From contig JAPJBO010000371.1 in NCBI GenBank assembly GCA_030068145.1, positions 144,333-208,332 of the forward strand: a stretch of DNA of 64,000 nt. Reading direction: 5' to 3'. The DNA comes from Diplonema papillatum (lineage: Eukaryota; Euglenozoa; Diplonemea; Diplonemida; Diplonemidae). Below the pieces are notes generated by a model. The model saw only the letters and a list, made by a program, of their open reading frames with translations. It was not told the origin of the DNA and searched no databases. The translations under genes and the position numbers were made by a program. Shown here one piece after another: positions 22,365-33,393 of this stretch (position 1 is its first letter; each line of letters starts with the position of its first letter).

Positions 22365-22935
22365 CTGAGGGGACTAGTCCCCGTGGGAAATGTGCCCAGC
22401 GGGGACTAGTCCCCATTTTGCATTCCTGGTAAGAATTTGCAAAAAAGTTGCTCAGTGACAGTGCATTTCCCAGTTCTTCCCAATGAAAATGCCCAACGGG
22501 GACGAGTCCCCGTTGGGCATATTTTCATTGGCAATTTCCAACCGATCTATTTGGAAATCTCCAAAGTTTGCTCAAAATTTGCTGAGTGCATTTCCCTGAC
22601 AAAAGTCGAGGAACCAATTTCCGACGGGACTAGTCCCCGTGGGAAATGTGCCCAGCGGGGACTAGTCCCCATTTTGCATTACAATTCCTGGTAAGAATAT
22701 GCAAAAAAGTTGCTCAGTGACAGTGCATTTCCCAGTTCTTTCCAATGAAAATGCCCAACGGGGACGAGTCCCCGTTGGGCATATTTTCATTGGCAATTTC
22801 CAACCGATTTAATTGGAAATTTCCAAAGTTTGCTCAAAATTTGCTGAGTGCATTTCCCTGACAAAAGTCGAGGTACCAATTTCCGACGGGACTAGTCCCC
22901 GTGGGAAATGTGCCCAACGGGGACTTGTCCCCTAA
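22365..22935. repeat. Tandem foldback repeat built on GGGGACTAGTCCCC palindromes
   Basis: About 2.2 units with a period of 256-262 bp (anchors at 22370, 22626 and 22888). Each unit carries two GGGGACTAGTCCCC palindromes and one longer hairpin, perfect except for one bulge (22480-22531 and 22742-22793): CCAATGAAAATGCCCAACGG, then GGACGAGTCC, then the complementary arm. Both strands can form cruciforms. It looks like a foldback-type transposable element or its amplified end. Confidence 0.85.
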
Positions 22936-23069
22936 GGCACCTTACCCATCAAATATTTTGCACCGCCGCATTCGCATGCGCCGATAATGGTCAACTAGGA
23001 GGTTTTCTTCAGATACAAAGCGCCCCTCCCCCCAGCCTAGCTACGAACAGCCGCCTGACAAACCAGACT

Positions 23070-23220
23070 CACCCGCTGTCCTGTCTGCAGACACTCAGGT
23101 TCCGCGCTGGTGATGGTCCGCCTTATGTGTCCGTGGCTTAAAGGACCGAAACACGGCGCAGACGGGACCAGTGCGGTGTTGGGCACATACCCATTCCAAG
23201 CACGTTCTTGCAATCCCCCC
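23070..23220 (+). repeat. Dispersed repeat, TGGCTTAAAGGACCGAA family
   Basis: Contains CAGACACTCAGGTTCCGCGC, GTGGCTTAAAGGACCGAA, then CATTCCAAGCACGTTCTTGC. Related copies are at 26465-26610, 28025-28190 and 53345-53470, with partial ones at 30918-30970, 6264-6345 (-) and 43680-43735. Confidence 0.8.
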
Positions 23221-23254
23221 AGCCTAGACACCATCTTCCTCGAAGCTAACATCA

Positions 23255-23480
23255 ACCATTCATGAGAGGCAGTGCTCTGCCTAAACATTCCCTCAGATTT
23301 TCCCCCCGGGTGTTTCGGCAAGGCTCTGCCTGAACACCCAACTAAGATGTTCCCCCGCTGGTATCAACCATCACACGCATGAGAGGCGCAGCTTCTGCCC
23401 AATCATTAAGCTTTCCCGCCCGCTGGCGTCAAACATGCGCGAGAGGCAGCTCTGCCTCCTTACTTTTGACCTTCCCACCC
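23255..23480 (+). repeat. Tandem copies of a GAGGCAGTGCTCTGCC hairpin motif
   Basis: Four degenerate units, each with GAGGCAG-(n)-CTGCC, a short A/T block and a C-run (for example TTTTCCCCCCG). Single copies of the same motif lie at 26130-26180, 27762-27812 and, degenerate, 39920-39965. Confidence 0.65.
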
Positions 23481-26400
23481 TCCGTGAGGAAAGGGCGAAG
23501 AATGTAGATGGGGTGGCCCCATTGTAGCCAATATAATGTTTTTTTCCCCCCCATCCCCCAAGTACCCGCCCTTTGGCCCTTTGTTTCAATCACAGACTCT
23601 ACTACGCGCCTCTGAAAGGCAGCCGCCTCCGCTTGTGGCCTCTCGTGAGGGGGGTCTCCTGTCTTCTTGCTTCCGTCCCTGGCCTAGTTGAAAGTAACCG
23701 GCCCCGGGAGTGCACGTTGACGGACGCCTCCCCGCCCCGGCTATCAGCGACCAAGAAAGAAGATGAAATCCTCTCTGCTCGTCTGTAGTGCACTGTCTGA
23801 CACAGCTGAGCCACACCTCACCCCTCCTCCTAGCAGGCCGTGGGGGACTTCCATATACCCCGCGGCTGATGGTGGCAGGCAACTCGATACCGTTCCAAGG
23901 ATGAGGGTGAACAGCGGCTCAACAGCGCGTTTCGAAGCACGACTCCTTTTTACCGCCCTCCACCTTTGTGTTATCGATTGTCATCCGGAGACACTGAAAT
24001 CCGGCGTTTCAAGCATAAGCACCCAGTCAAAAAAAAAAAAAAAACGTGCTGCGGCTTTCCCACTACACGCAAGGAAGGCGGGAAACAAGTCAAGCCGTTC
24101 ATACAAGCCCCCCTCCAAGAAAGAAGCTCCACCCGAAAATCAGCCAACGATACCGTCTTCTCTTTTGCGTCCTATCTTTGCGGGCTTGCCGTTGCCTTGC
24201 ACAACGAGCGGTTGTGGCAGCGCGCGGCTCTTGAGGGGCTGGCGCAACTGTTCTGCTCCTCGTGAGCAAACCGAACGAGCCTGCTGTCCTTTGCCACTAG
24301 GCGCAAAAAAGTACCTTTTTTTGCGTTCTTTACTGCCAACCTGTATCTTCCATCAAGGCAGACACACGAGAAATTATTGGGCAAACAACAAGCCTGTCGC
24401 GTGTGAGGAATACCCCACAAGAAGTACTTCCCAGCGCCCCGAGAACGGCAGGCAAAAGGAGTTTTTTTTTTTAGCCGGCTTCCTCGGGCGCTTCGGGTCG
24501 GCACAGCTTTCCCCCTTGCGGCTGCTGCTTTCAACTTTAATTCCGCAACACAAGTGGTACCCCCAAAAACTGAAGTAACGAAGTACGCAAGAACTCCGCA
24601 CAAACTACGCGGGTGTGATGGGCCGTTCTTCGGAGGGGCTCACGCACTCAAAGTTCGACTGATACGCGCAAACTACGCGGGAACTCCGCAATACGGGGTA
24701 GGGCTACAGTTTGATACTCCACATGCAGCTGGTGGCTAACAGAGTGTCTAAACGGTCCTGACAGGACTTATGCAACTTGCCACTGCGGCCAAAGAAAGTC
24801 CAGTACACTTATATAATGTAGCCCTCCGTTTCACAAACCCCGCACGAACTACGTAGGAAGCATGCAGGAACTACGCAACACGGGGGTTTCGGGGGTGCCA
24901 ACGAGGATCCTGGGCGCCATCTCAAAGGCCCTCCTCCACAACCGGCCGCGGTTGCGCGATGGTCTGAAGCTGGAGCCAAAGCTCGGAGTTAAAAGGCCGG
25001 TCACCACCAATCCACATGGCTAGCCAGCAGTATTTTCGAAAGATTGGTGTCGGTCACAAATTGTTACGAACCTGGCTTGCCAAAAGCTAGCAAGTAAAGT
25101 GTACACGAAAGAAGCCATGCATGCACCCCCCCAAATCCACCCAGTACGTATTGGCTTTAAAGGAACCCATTCGACGATGGTCACCCCGAGACTCTAAAAT
25201 CCCGGATTCTCAAGCGAACTATAACTTTAAAACACACAGTACGTTCGAGAATGACAGAATGGCACAGGGATCACTGCAACCGCTTCTACTCGCCCTACAA
25301 CGGTGTAAAAGAGCGGAGGTAACGCAAACCATCGCACCGACGAAGACCGCCGCCAAAAAGAATTTTCTCGCCTTTCCAAGTTTCCTGATAAACCAGCACC
25401 AGTAACAACGATCCCGCCTCACCGGTAAAAACACTAGCCGCTGCGCCGGAATTGACATCTGCTTCGCAGACTGCACAACAGCCTCGAAGGGTGTGTCCAC
25501 ATTTCGCGAGATTGAGTGCTGGCCGGCAAGCAACACAACAGCACCTTACCTCCCGACGGACGAGCTATTCACACGCACGCGGGAGGGAGTCGCCGACCAA
25601 AGTGATGCTGACCAAAAACGACAAAGCGAAGTGAGCCGGTCCGTCCCTATCTCTTGACACTTCATCGAAGTGCCTGCGGCTGTTTATCACAGTGAATCAC
25701 GGTCCACCACGGTCCTTCAAGTCCATCTCTAGTCCCTAGAGCTGCATCGAATTGCCCGGTGCTGTATCAATAGGGGATGGCTCAGAAAGCTAGTCAGCTG
25801 CCCTCCTGGAGCAATTGCCTCCTTTCAACGCAGTCTCGTCCTGCATCTTGCACACAAGTCGAATTTTGAGTGCGCGAGCCCCTCCGGAGAAAGGCCCATC
25901 GCACTTCCTGCAGTATGCGTAGCGAATCTCACCAGCGGCCGCAGGCGCAGTATCAAGCTGTGGAAGAAGCGCACTCGACTAACACGCGCCGCACCCGCAT
26001 GATTCCTGTACAAGCGTGGTTGTTCTTGGTCGTCTTCCCCATCTAGACCAGAAACGACCAGTTCTGCTAGAAGCGGGTCCGAGGCTTTGGGACCAGGTCA
26101 AGCAACCAACTCGCGCCCCCCGCTGCTTGCGAGGCAGTGTTCTGTCTGAGCATTAAACTAAGATTTTTCCCCCCCGGGGACCACCCCACGCAAACACTTC
26201 CCATATTTCTATTGTTATATTCCTCCGCACGCTTTTCCCTTTAGTACTTCAACCGTTGTTACTGCATATGGCAACCCCATGTTCACTGTGCTCTGCGGAG
26301 TTTACTCCGCAGATTGCCACCGTAAAAAGAAGACAGTAGGCGCGTTCCAGCGAGTTGCAGTCACAAGTAGGGCGGGTACCCAGTGTTTATTTTTCACTGA

Positions 26401-28316
26401 TTGCACATGTCACCGCTGTAAGGACCTTCTCGCGTTGCAGTCACAAGTAGGGCGGGTACCCAGTGTTCATTCAGACTCACTCCGCTGTCCTGTCTCCAGA
26501 CACTCAGGTTCCGCGCTGGTGTTGGTCCGCCTTATGTGTCCGGCGCTTCAACACGGTGCAGATAGAGAACATGTCCATTCCAAGCACGTTCTTGCAACCC
26601 CCCCCCCCCCCGTGCAACAGTTCAAAACAAAAAAACAGCTCCCCTCCACCATCCACAACCAACAGTGTCGTGACGTGATAGGCTCGGCTTTCGTCCCCTC
26701 TGCGCCACTTTGTACTCGATCCATCCCCCCTCTTTCATGCTGACAAGCTTCCGCGTTGAGCGGCTGCCCGGAAGCTGCCACACTGGATCGACGCCTGCAA
26801 CCAAACACAAGTAAGTACCGACCCACCTTCTGCCTTTCTTTCTTCCGCTTTCTCTTTTTCTTCCTCTTTTGCAGCCTTCTCCCGCGTTCCTTTGCATTAT
26901 TTAGTCCTCGCTTTTCTCCGCTTCTTCTTGCCGTCTTCGTTCTCTTTTGCTTTCTCTCTCGCTTTTCCTCGCCTAAAACCCAGCCCGTATGTGTGTGCAT
27001 GTGGCGGTTCCGGGGCTGCCTAGGCGCGACAACCACTCTCGCAATACCCTGGATTATGGCTCCATCATCTCCGCCAATTCTTGAAAACACAACGGTTGCT
27101 GGAACGGAATTTTGAGGTGAAGTGCACATGTTACGACCGGATCGGAATAGCTTATTTGCAACCCGGCTGAATACTCCTCCAGTGCTAACAATCTTGCGAG
27201 CTGCCGTACAATGGATCGTGAACAACAACAATAGAATCAGGCAGCATGTTTCGATGGCTGATCAGAGTTCCAACCAGAAGAAGAACCAGGGTATCAACAA
27301 GTCGGAAAGCGATCAACCAAACGAAAGCAAAGCGTCTGTATCCAGTATACCTCTCTCGTCACGGGAGTGCCCCTTTGGCGACAACAGACAACTACGTACC
27401 TCCCCAAGTCAGCGACAAGCTGCAGAACACATCCACCCTCAGGCGAAAGTGCACATAACATACGACCACACCTTTGAGAGGTGTGATCCAGGGGGCGGGG
27501 GAGTGCCCGAAGGCTTTCCAGAATGGCGGTGCGGAGATTAGAGCACCTCAGGATGGGGAAAAGCGGCCGAAGAAGCACCGGGTCCGACGACGCCCCGCCG
27601 CTTGACGAGAAGGGCAAGGACAACAGCATAGCTGACCTCGACACCGCACGGCATAAAGTATGACACTCTTTTTTTTTGTGTCTCTGTACAATGGCAGGCG
27701 GAAGGTTAGCCGCTGGTTGGTCAAAGGTAACGCCCTTTCCCCCGGGTTTCTAAAAAGGCTTATGCGAGGCAGTGTTCTGCCTAAACATTAAGCTAAGATT
27801 TCCCCCCCCCATCCACACGGTGGACCAGCCTCATAAGTTGGAGTTAAAAAGCGGGGGCCACATCTAGCACCCTCAAGCTCGTCCACTACGTTCGCCAAGC
27901 CAATCCACCCGCTTCTGATAGGCCATGGTCTGTGCCGTGATGGACAGCTCCAAGCAGTTCGAGGACGCTCCAGAGGCGCACCGTTGCACTTTTTTGTGAA
28001 GGTAACCCGGAAACGTCCGCCACCAGACTCACACCGCTGTCGTGTCTGCAGGTCTCAGGTTTTCCGCGCTGATGATGTTCCGCCTACGCGCCCGTGGCTT
28101 AAAGGACCGAAACACGGCGCAGACGGGACCAGTTCAGGTGTTGAGTGCCTATCCATTCAAGCGCGTTCTTGCAATCCCCAACCAGGGCCACATTCATTGC
28201 GAATGTGCTGCGACCGACACCACGAAGAGCTTTTTTTTTTTGGCCAGCCAAAGTGAGAAAAAAGAGCGAAATATTACGTAAACAGTGTGTTTTTCACCCA
28301 CCTCGTTTTCTGACAG
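23481..28316. other. Repeat-rich spacer, no firm gene
   Basis: Contains a 'CTCTAAAA' repeat (25170-25232), a 33-bp direct repeat 80 bp apart (GTTGCAGTCACAAGTAGGGC at 26354 and 26434), repeats of the GGCTTAAAGGACCGAA family (26465-26610, 28025-28190), CGCAAACTACGCGGGAACTC-like repeats (24582-24890) and many homopolymers. The upstream exon(s) of the gene at 28317 should lie here but I could not place them. Confidence 0.4.
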
Positions 28317-29312
28317 GTGCGGTCGGTCGCCGAGCTGCTGGCAGCGCGCGACATCATGGGCAGGGTCGGGCAGTGGGACGAGGGCGGCGAGCGGATGTTC
28401 ACCCGCGAGCGCCAGCAGCAGGCGACGATGGGCTTCTTCCAGCAGCTCTACCAGCTGCTCAAGTACTCGCCCGGACGGGACTACCAGCAGAAGCAGGAAG
28501 AAGGCGTCGACGCGGCGGCCGCGAAGCTGATGCCCACCGCGAGCGAGGGCACCACAGGCTCTGCCAAGAAGAAGAAACTCGGCGCCGCGAGCTTCGACAT
28601 CCGCGAACTCTCCGCTGGCACCGTCGTCGAAGGCGCAGTGTACACCCGGCAGCAGCTGCAAGCCATGCGCAAGACCCACCCTTTGCTCCGGCACTCCCCC
28701 GTGCTCGGGCTCGTCAAAGCGCTCGACCTCCTCGACGACAGCCACAGCCACCAGCGCTTCCCGCCGGAGCCCGCCAAACAGCAAACCTCGGCACCACCGC
28801 CACCATCCTCACGGGTCCCGTCCCACTCCTTCCCGAAGCCGCCGGCAACCGGAACCTCGCCGGCCACGGAAGCCAGCGGTGTATCAATAGACGACCTCCC
28901 GGCGTCTACGCCCGTCAGTCACAGCACCGACGGGGCGAGGGATGTGGTGTGTAAGAAGGAGGCAGCGTCTGCCGCTCTGCCGAAGCTGGAGCTGGCGGAC
29001 CCGTCTTATTCGTCGCTGATGATGCAGCTGAAGAAGACGAAGCGAGCCGTCGAAAGTCACGCCCAGTCGGTCAACACGGTGCAGGCGCTGTTGGACCTGG
29101 ACAGCTCGCCGCAGCTGAAGAAGACGATCACGAAAATCTTCGCGAATCCGAAAGACGCGGCGGCCATCTCGCAGGCGGAGTGCAACCGCCGGCAGCAGTT
29201 GTACAACGTCGAACGCACCCGCCTCCAGCAGCAGCAGCAGCACGAGCTCAAGAACCAGCGGGCGGAACTCGAGCGTGAGATAGGTCACCTTCTCACCCCT
29301 GGCACCTTGTGA
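28317..29312 (+). CDS. Exon of an unrecognised coiled-coil protein
   Basis: Begins after a plausible acceptor (TTTTCTGACAG at 28306-28316) and stays open for 331 residues to a TGA at 29310, with GC-rich codon use like the confident genes. It has a Gln-rich N-terminal helix region (RERQQQATMGFFQQLYQLLK), a low-complexity Pro/Ser middle, and a Lys/Gln-rich coiled coil over the last 100 residues. I recognise no family. Internal Met codons exist, so the true start could be inside (about 28353) or in an earlier exon. The last nine codons fall in a 129-bp tandem repeat, so the true end may instead be a splice donor near 29283. Confidence 0.6.
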   Translation: MRSVAELLAARDIMGRVGQWDEGGERMFTRERQQQATMGFFQQLYQLLKYSPGRDYQQKQEEGVDAAAAKLMPTASEGTTGSAKKKKLGAASFDIRELSAGTVVEGAVYTRQQLQAMRKTHPLLRHSPVLGLVKALDLLDDSHSHQRFPPEPAKQQTSAPPPPSSRVPSHSFPKPPATGTSPATEASGVSIDDLPASTPVSHSTDGARDVVCKKEAASAALPKLELADPSYSSLMMQLKKTKRAVESHAQSVNTVQALLDLDSSPQLKKTITKIFANPKDAAAISQAECNRRQQLYNVERTRLQQQQQHELKNQRAELEREIGHLLTPGTL

Positions 29313-29534
29313 TCCGACTGGGCAAGGTCGCATGCAAGGGCGAACATGCCGTCGTCCTCGTGTGTGTTCTGCCTCTTTTATCACGTGTGTGGTAGCCGCT
29401 TCAGCGGAACTCGACACCTTCTCGCCCCTGGCACCTCGTGATCCGACTGGGCAAGTCGCATTCAAGGGCGAACGTGCCGTCGTCCTCGTGTGTGTTCTGC
29501 CTCTTTTATCACGTGTGCGGTGTCCGCTTCAGCT
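29286..29534 (+). repeat. 129-bp tandem duplication
   Basis: CACCTTCTC-CCCCTGGCACC at 29286 and 29415 is followed by the same sequence through CGTGCCGTCGTCCTCGTGTG and TCTGCCTCTTTTATCACGTG. It overlaps the stop codon region of the exon at 28317. Confidence 0.9.
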
Positions 29535-29784
29535 TGTGCCCCTCCCAGAGGAGCGGGCTCATGCACTCAACACTTGACTTACACACCCTCAAAGCAACAG
29601 CCTCTGCCCAAAACGGCCGGTGTGGCGTCTCTCATCTCTCCTATACCGTGCACGGGGCCCAAACACTGCATTTCTTTCTGTCGCTCGCCAGCCCGTCATA
29701 TTGCTAGCTCTCTTGCGGCGGCTTTCCAGTCAGTCGGCAAAGGTTACGCGTCGCTCTGATTCCTTTGTTGTTTCAAGGTCAGTC

Positions 29785-29947
29785 GACGTGCGGGATATCA
29801 ATGCCCGAAAGAAGCAGCTGGTGTGAAAAGCACGCTCTCCACAGGGACTGTGCCAGATCTGCAAGAGTGCGTTATCAGCGCACCGTGACCAGAGAAGCCA
29901 GCAGTGCCTCTCCTGTGGACGCATCTTCTTCCGAGAGAGCTTGAAAG
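29785..29947 (+). CDS. Candidate small Cys-rich exon(s)
   Basis: Between the acceptor CTCTCCACAG (ends 29843) and the donor GTACGT (29948) the only open phase reads GLCQICKSALSAHRDQRSQQ then CLSCGRIFFRESLK, a C-x2-C...C-x2-C pattern compatible with a zinc-binding knuckle. A preceding open segment (SVDVRDINARKKQL, ending 29820) could join it through a 24-nt intron. It could also be skipped. The phase-0 donor could in principle splice to 30371 in the CobW-like gene. Low confidence without transcripts. Confidence 0.3.
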
Positions 29948-30365
29948 TACGTGTGCTGCCAACTTCACGGTCCAAAAAACAATGTTTTATCACAGCGCAT
30001 TTCAAGTATTCTCAGCTGGAGGCTTCCGAACCACTAAGAAGAAACAGTCCGAAAATAAAAACGCTAAAAAAACGAAAGGGCTGAGCAAGAAAAGGGGAAG
30101 GGGGACGTCCCGCATGTTGGGGGGCGGCGGCGGGCACATCTACCCTTCCTGCTAGGGTGTTCTGTGACGTAGCGCACCCGCTTCGCTCACGGCAATCGTT
30201 CGCGCCGTTCTGCAAACCCAAAAAAAAGTAAAACTGGCTCAAACCCCGGTTGATCGTCGGCAGCCCACAACTGGAGCCAGCGGGGGGTAGCGGCGCGTTG
30301 GGGAACGGCGAGGCGACGACCGCCGGCAACGCACGCTGCGGCAGCCGAAAGGAGGAGCGGGATTG

Positions 30366-33300
30366 ATGCAGACCGTCGTCGTGACGGGGCTGTCGAAGAA
30401 GACTGCCGTGGCTGGGCTGCTCGACGTGCGGCACAAGGACAAGGGGCACAGGGGCCAAGAGGCCAGCGAGGTCGTGTACAACTACGCGCCCGATGGGGGA
30501 GAGGCATTGGATTTGGCATCCGGTGTGCCGCAACGGAGGTTGCCGCGTTGCGGTTGTTGCGTGGAGCCCGGGTGTTTGGACGCACTCCTCACTGACGACG
30601 GGCTCGGCTGCGGCAAAAAGCGGAGGATTGTGTTGACGAACCCGGTGGTAGACGTTGCGCAGCTGATCGAAACGAATCGCGTCCTATTCAGCAGCCCGGA
30701 GACGTTGATCGTCAACACGGTCGCCGCCCGCGATGTGCTCGAGTGCCTGTGGTGCGGGGCCACCGTCGAAGAGTGGCTCGGACCGAAGATAAAGTGTGAT
30801 GGCGACGACGAGGTCGACTGCCGCCTGTTCGCTTCCATCATTCACGAGCACATCCAGCTCGCGCAAATTGTGCACGTTCACGGTACGCCCCCTTCCCCGT
30901 CCTTTGGCGAGCTCCAATTTCGGGGTGGTCCGCGTTCACACCTAGTGTATCCGTGGCTTAAAGGTTTCGTGCGACCAAAATAATTTTGTTTGTGCGTGCC
31001 GGTTGATCGTTTTCCCACTTGTATTCACCTTGTGTCATTTTCAGGTAAGGAATTCTGATCAACCACCGAAACACGCTGCCTACGTCTTTTTAGCCTGCAC
31101 AATACATTGAAGGGCAACCCGCAAGATTGTTCGTACTAAACCGTACTAAATCCAAAGCGAATTTCTTCTTGGTGTCGGTCGCAACACTTTCAAGCATGGC
31201 TAGCCGTAGTTAAAGTGTATAAGCATACCTACTACCCGCCTCACAGCCTCAATGGTTAACCGGAGACCCTAAAACACCGAACCTCTAAACCACAATAAAC
31301 GCTAAAACGGATCATCGGAATTTTATTCTTCGCTTTTTCTCACAAACGGGGGGGGTCGGTCCTGCTTTTGGCTTTGTAGGTTCTCCCGACTCCCCTATTC
31401 GTGGTCAGCACAAACTCAAGAGGTCTAGTCAACTATTCCCTGCAGTATTGGCATACTTTCAAAAAAACACCGGAAAACAGGTCTCGACGAGCTCTGCGGC
31501 GAGAAGACCCGGTCGCTGGTCCTTGACATCGTGCGGTCTCTCAACCACCACGCCCCGGTAATAGGCGGCGGGCAGGTCGCGGACGTGTGGGAGTTCGCGG
31601 GGCCCGTCTACGGGTGCGCCGAGCTCGTCGTGCAGACGTCGGTCCTGCACCTGCTGCGCGCGAGCGCCGCGCAGCCCCAGCCCGCCCAGCCGCCCCACCG
31701 GAAGAAGCGGCGGAAGTCGAACAGCGCGCCGCAGCAGGCACCCGCGCCGCCGCCCGCCGCCGCCGCGCCGGGCACCGTCGCCGGGTGGGTATACCGGCGG
31801 CGCCTGCCGTTCAACGCGGCGAAGCTGCACAGGCTGTGCACGGGTGAGGACTCTCCCCTGCGCAGTGTGCCGTGCGTCGTGCACTTGGAAGGCACGCTGT
31901 GGGTCTTCGGCGACCCGAAGTACTCGTACGAGGCAAAGGCCTACGGGGCGACGCCCGTCTCGGTCCAAAAGGGCACGGCCTGGTGGGCCAGCGTCCCCGT
32001 CGTCGAATGGCCCGTGCGGATCTACAGCGGCATCGCGAACGACTGCGACGGGAAGGACATGGACCGCCGCCAGGAGATCGTCGTCTGCACGGCGGACAAA
32101 ACCGCGCTGCCCGACGGCGGGCAGACCGCCCGAGAGTTCGTCGAAGGGCTCCTCGACGAGTGCTTGGTGAAGGACTACGACTTCGAAGCGTGCAGAGGCT
32201 CGCGGGAGAAGGAGAGGGAAGCCATGGATGAGGCTGAAAAAACGGCGCTTAAACGGCTCCGCGACCCGGACGGCGAGGCCGGAAAAGCGAAGAAACGAGC
32301 GAAGCAACGGGAAGAAGACGAGGAAAGCGAAGAAGGCGAAGAAGATGAAGAAGACGGCGAAGACGAAACGAAGGAAGATGGGGAGGGGGGAGACGGCGGC
32401 AGCGACACGTCGGACACGCTGTTCCTCGCGTCGTCCACGTCGAGCAGCTTCTACGAAGAGAACGAGACCTTCTTCAACGACGCGGCAGAACCGGCACTCC
32501 TCCTCGACAACGACCACCCTAACGACCCATACCCCGTCCTCTACGTGCCGACGGTGGACGCCCCTGCAGTGCCCGGCGGCTCCTCTCCGAAGGGGAAAAA
32601 GCCGCGGCGCCGGAAGCGGAAGCAGGTTGCGGCGGCGGGCTGCGCGGGGGAAGGCGGGGCGCGGCCGGAGGAGCGGCGGTCGTTCACGGCGGCGTGGCTG
32701 CGGGCGCAGGAGGACAAAGGGCTCGCTGCGAGCAAGGACGCGTGGTACGGCCGCGGGCGCGCGTACTGGCAGGGGCTGGTCGTCTCGCTGCGGGGCGTCG
32801 AGCTCGACGGCATGCACTGGTACGACGTGCGGCACAGCCGCCAGTTCTTCGACCGCTTCCGGCTGCACGGCGCCATGGCCCTCGACCTGGCCGGCGGCAT
32901 CGGCCGCTTCGTCGACGGCGTCCTCGCTGACCGCTACGCGTCGGTCCACTTGGTCGAAGGCGCATCGCAGCTCGCCGCCGCCGCCAAGCGCGGGCTGACC
33001 CGCGCCCGGTTCCAATACCGGCGGTGCACCGCCGTCTCCGTCGAGCAGGCCCAGCTGCAGAGCTGGGAGCCTTCGTACGCGCTGCGCGCGGCGGTGGACC
33101 TGGTCGCGATCACGTGGGTGCTGATGTTCTTCACGGACGACGACGTTCTCGCCCTCCTCCGGAAGGCGCGCTCGTGCCTGAGGCCCGGCGGCGGCGTCAT
33201 CTACTGCAAGGAGAACACAGTTGAAGGGCTGCTCGCCGTCAACACCACGAACAGCTCGACCAATCGCTCGCCCCAGCACTTGAGGCTTCTCTTCGACGCC

Positions 33301-33393
33301 GCGGGGCTCGCCGTCCAACACGAGGAATTCATGCAGGACGTCCCTCCCAACGTTCATCAGCCCATCGCCTTCTTGCTAAAGGCAAAGTCTTAG
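30366..33393 (+). CDS. CobW/ZNG1-like domain fused to NTMT1-type N-terminal methyltransferase
   Basis: Two exons, 30366-30882 and 31481-33393 (donor GTACGC, acceptor GGAAAACAG, phase 1), give 809 residues. Residues 1-180 resemble the CobW/COG0523 GTPase domain: an opening beta strand (TVVVTGLSKKT), a C-x-C-C metal motif (Cys62, Cys64, Cys65) and EHIQLAQIVHVHGLDEL, where the family has its NKxD region. The P-loop, IETTG and NKxD motifs look eroded. Residues 270-415 match the CobW C-terminal domain (GWVYRRRLPFNAAKLHRL, DRRQEIV). An acidic linker with a basic KGKKPRRRKRK stretch follows. Residues 575-809 are an alpha-N-terminal methyltransferase: AWYGRGRAYW, SAM motif LDLAGGIGRF, ITWVLMFFTDDDVLALLRKA and LRPGGGVIYCKEN. 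ZNG1 loads zinc into methionine aminopeptidase 1, and NTMT1 methylates N-termini exposed by Met removal, so the fusion joins two steps of N-terminus maturation (inference). Confidence 0.85.
30883..31480 (+). other. Intron of the CobW-NTMT gene
   Basis: 598 bp, GTACGC to ACAG. It holds a partial GGCTTAAAGG-family repeat (30918-30970), a minus-strand repeat near 31085-31140 (related to 54078-54122) and a full CATACCACCCGCC-family repeat (31172-31316). Confidence 0.75.

Noticed and set aside
31459..33357. 632-residue minus-strand ORF
   Set aside because: It is the codon-aligned antisense of the CobW-NTMT exon, whose plus-strand product has clear domains.
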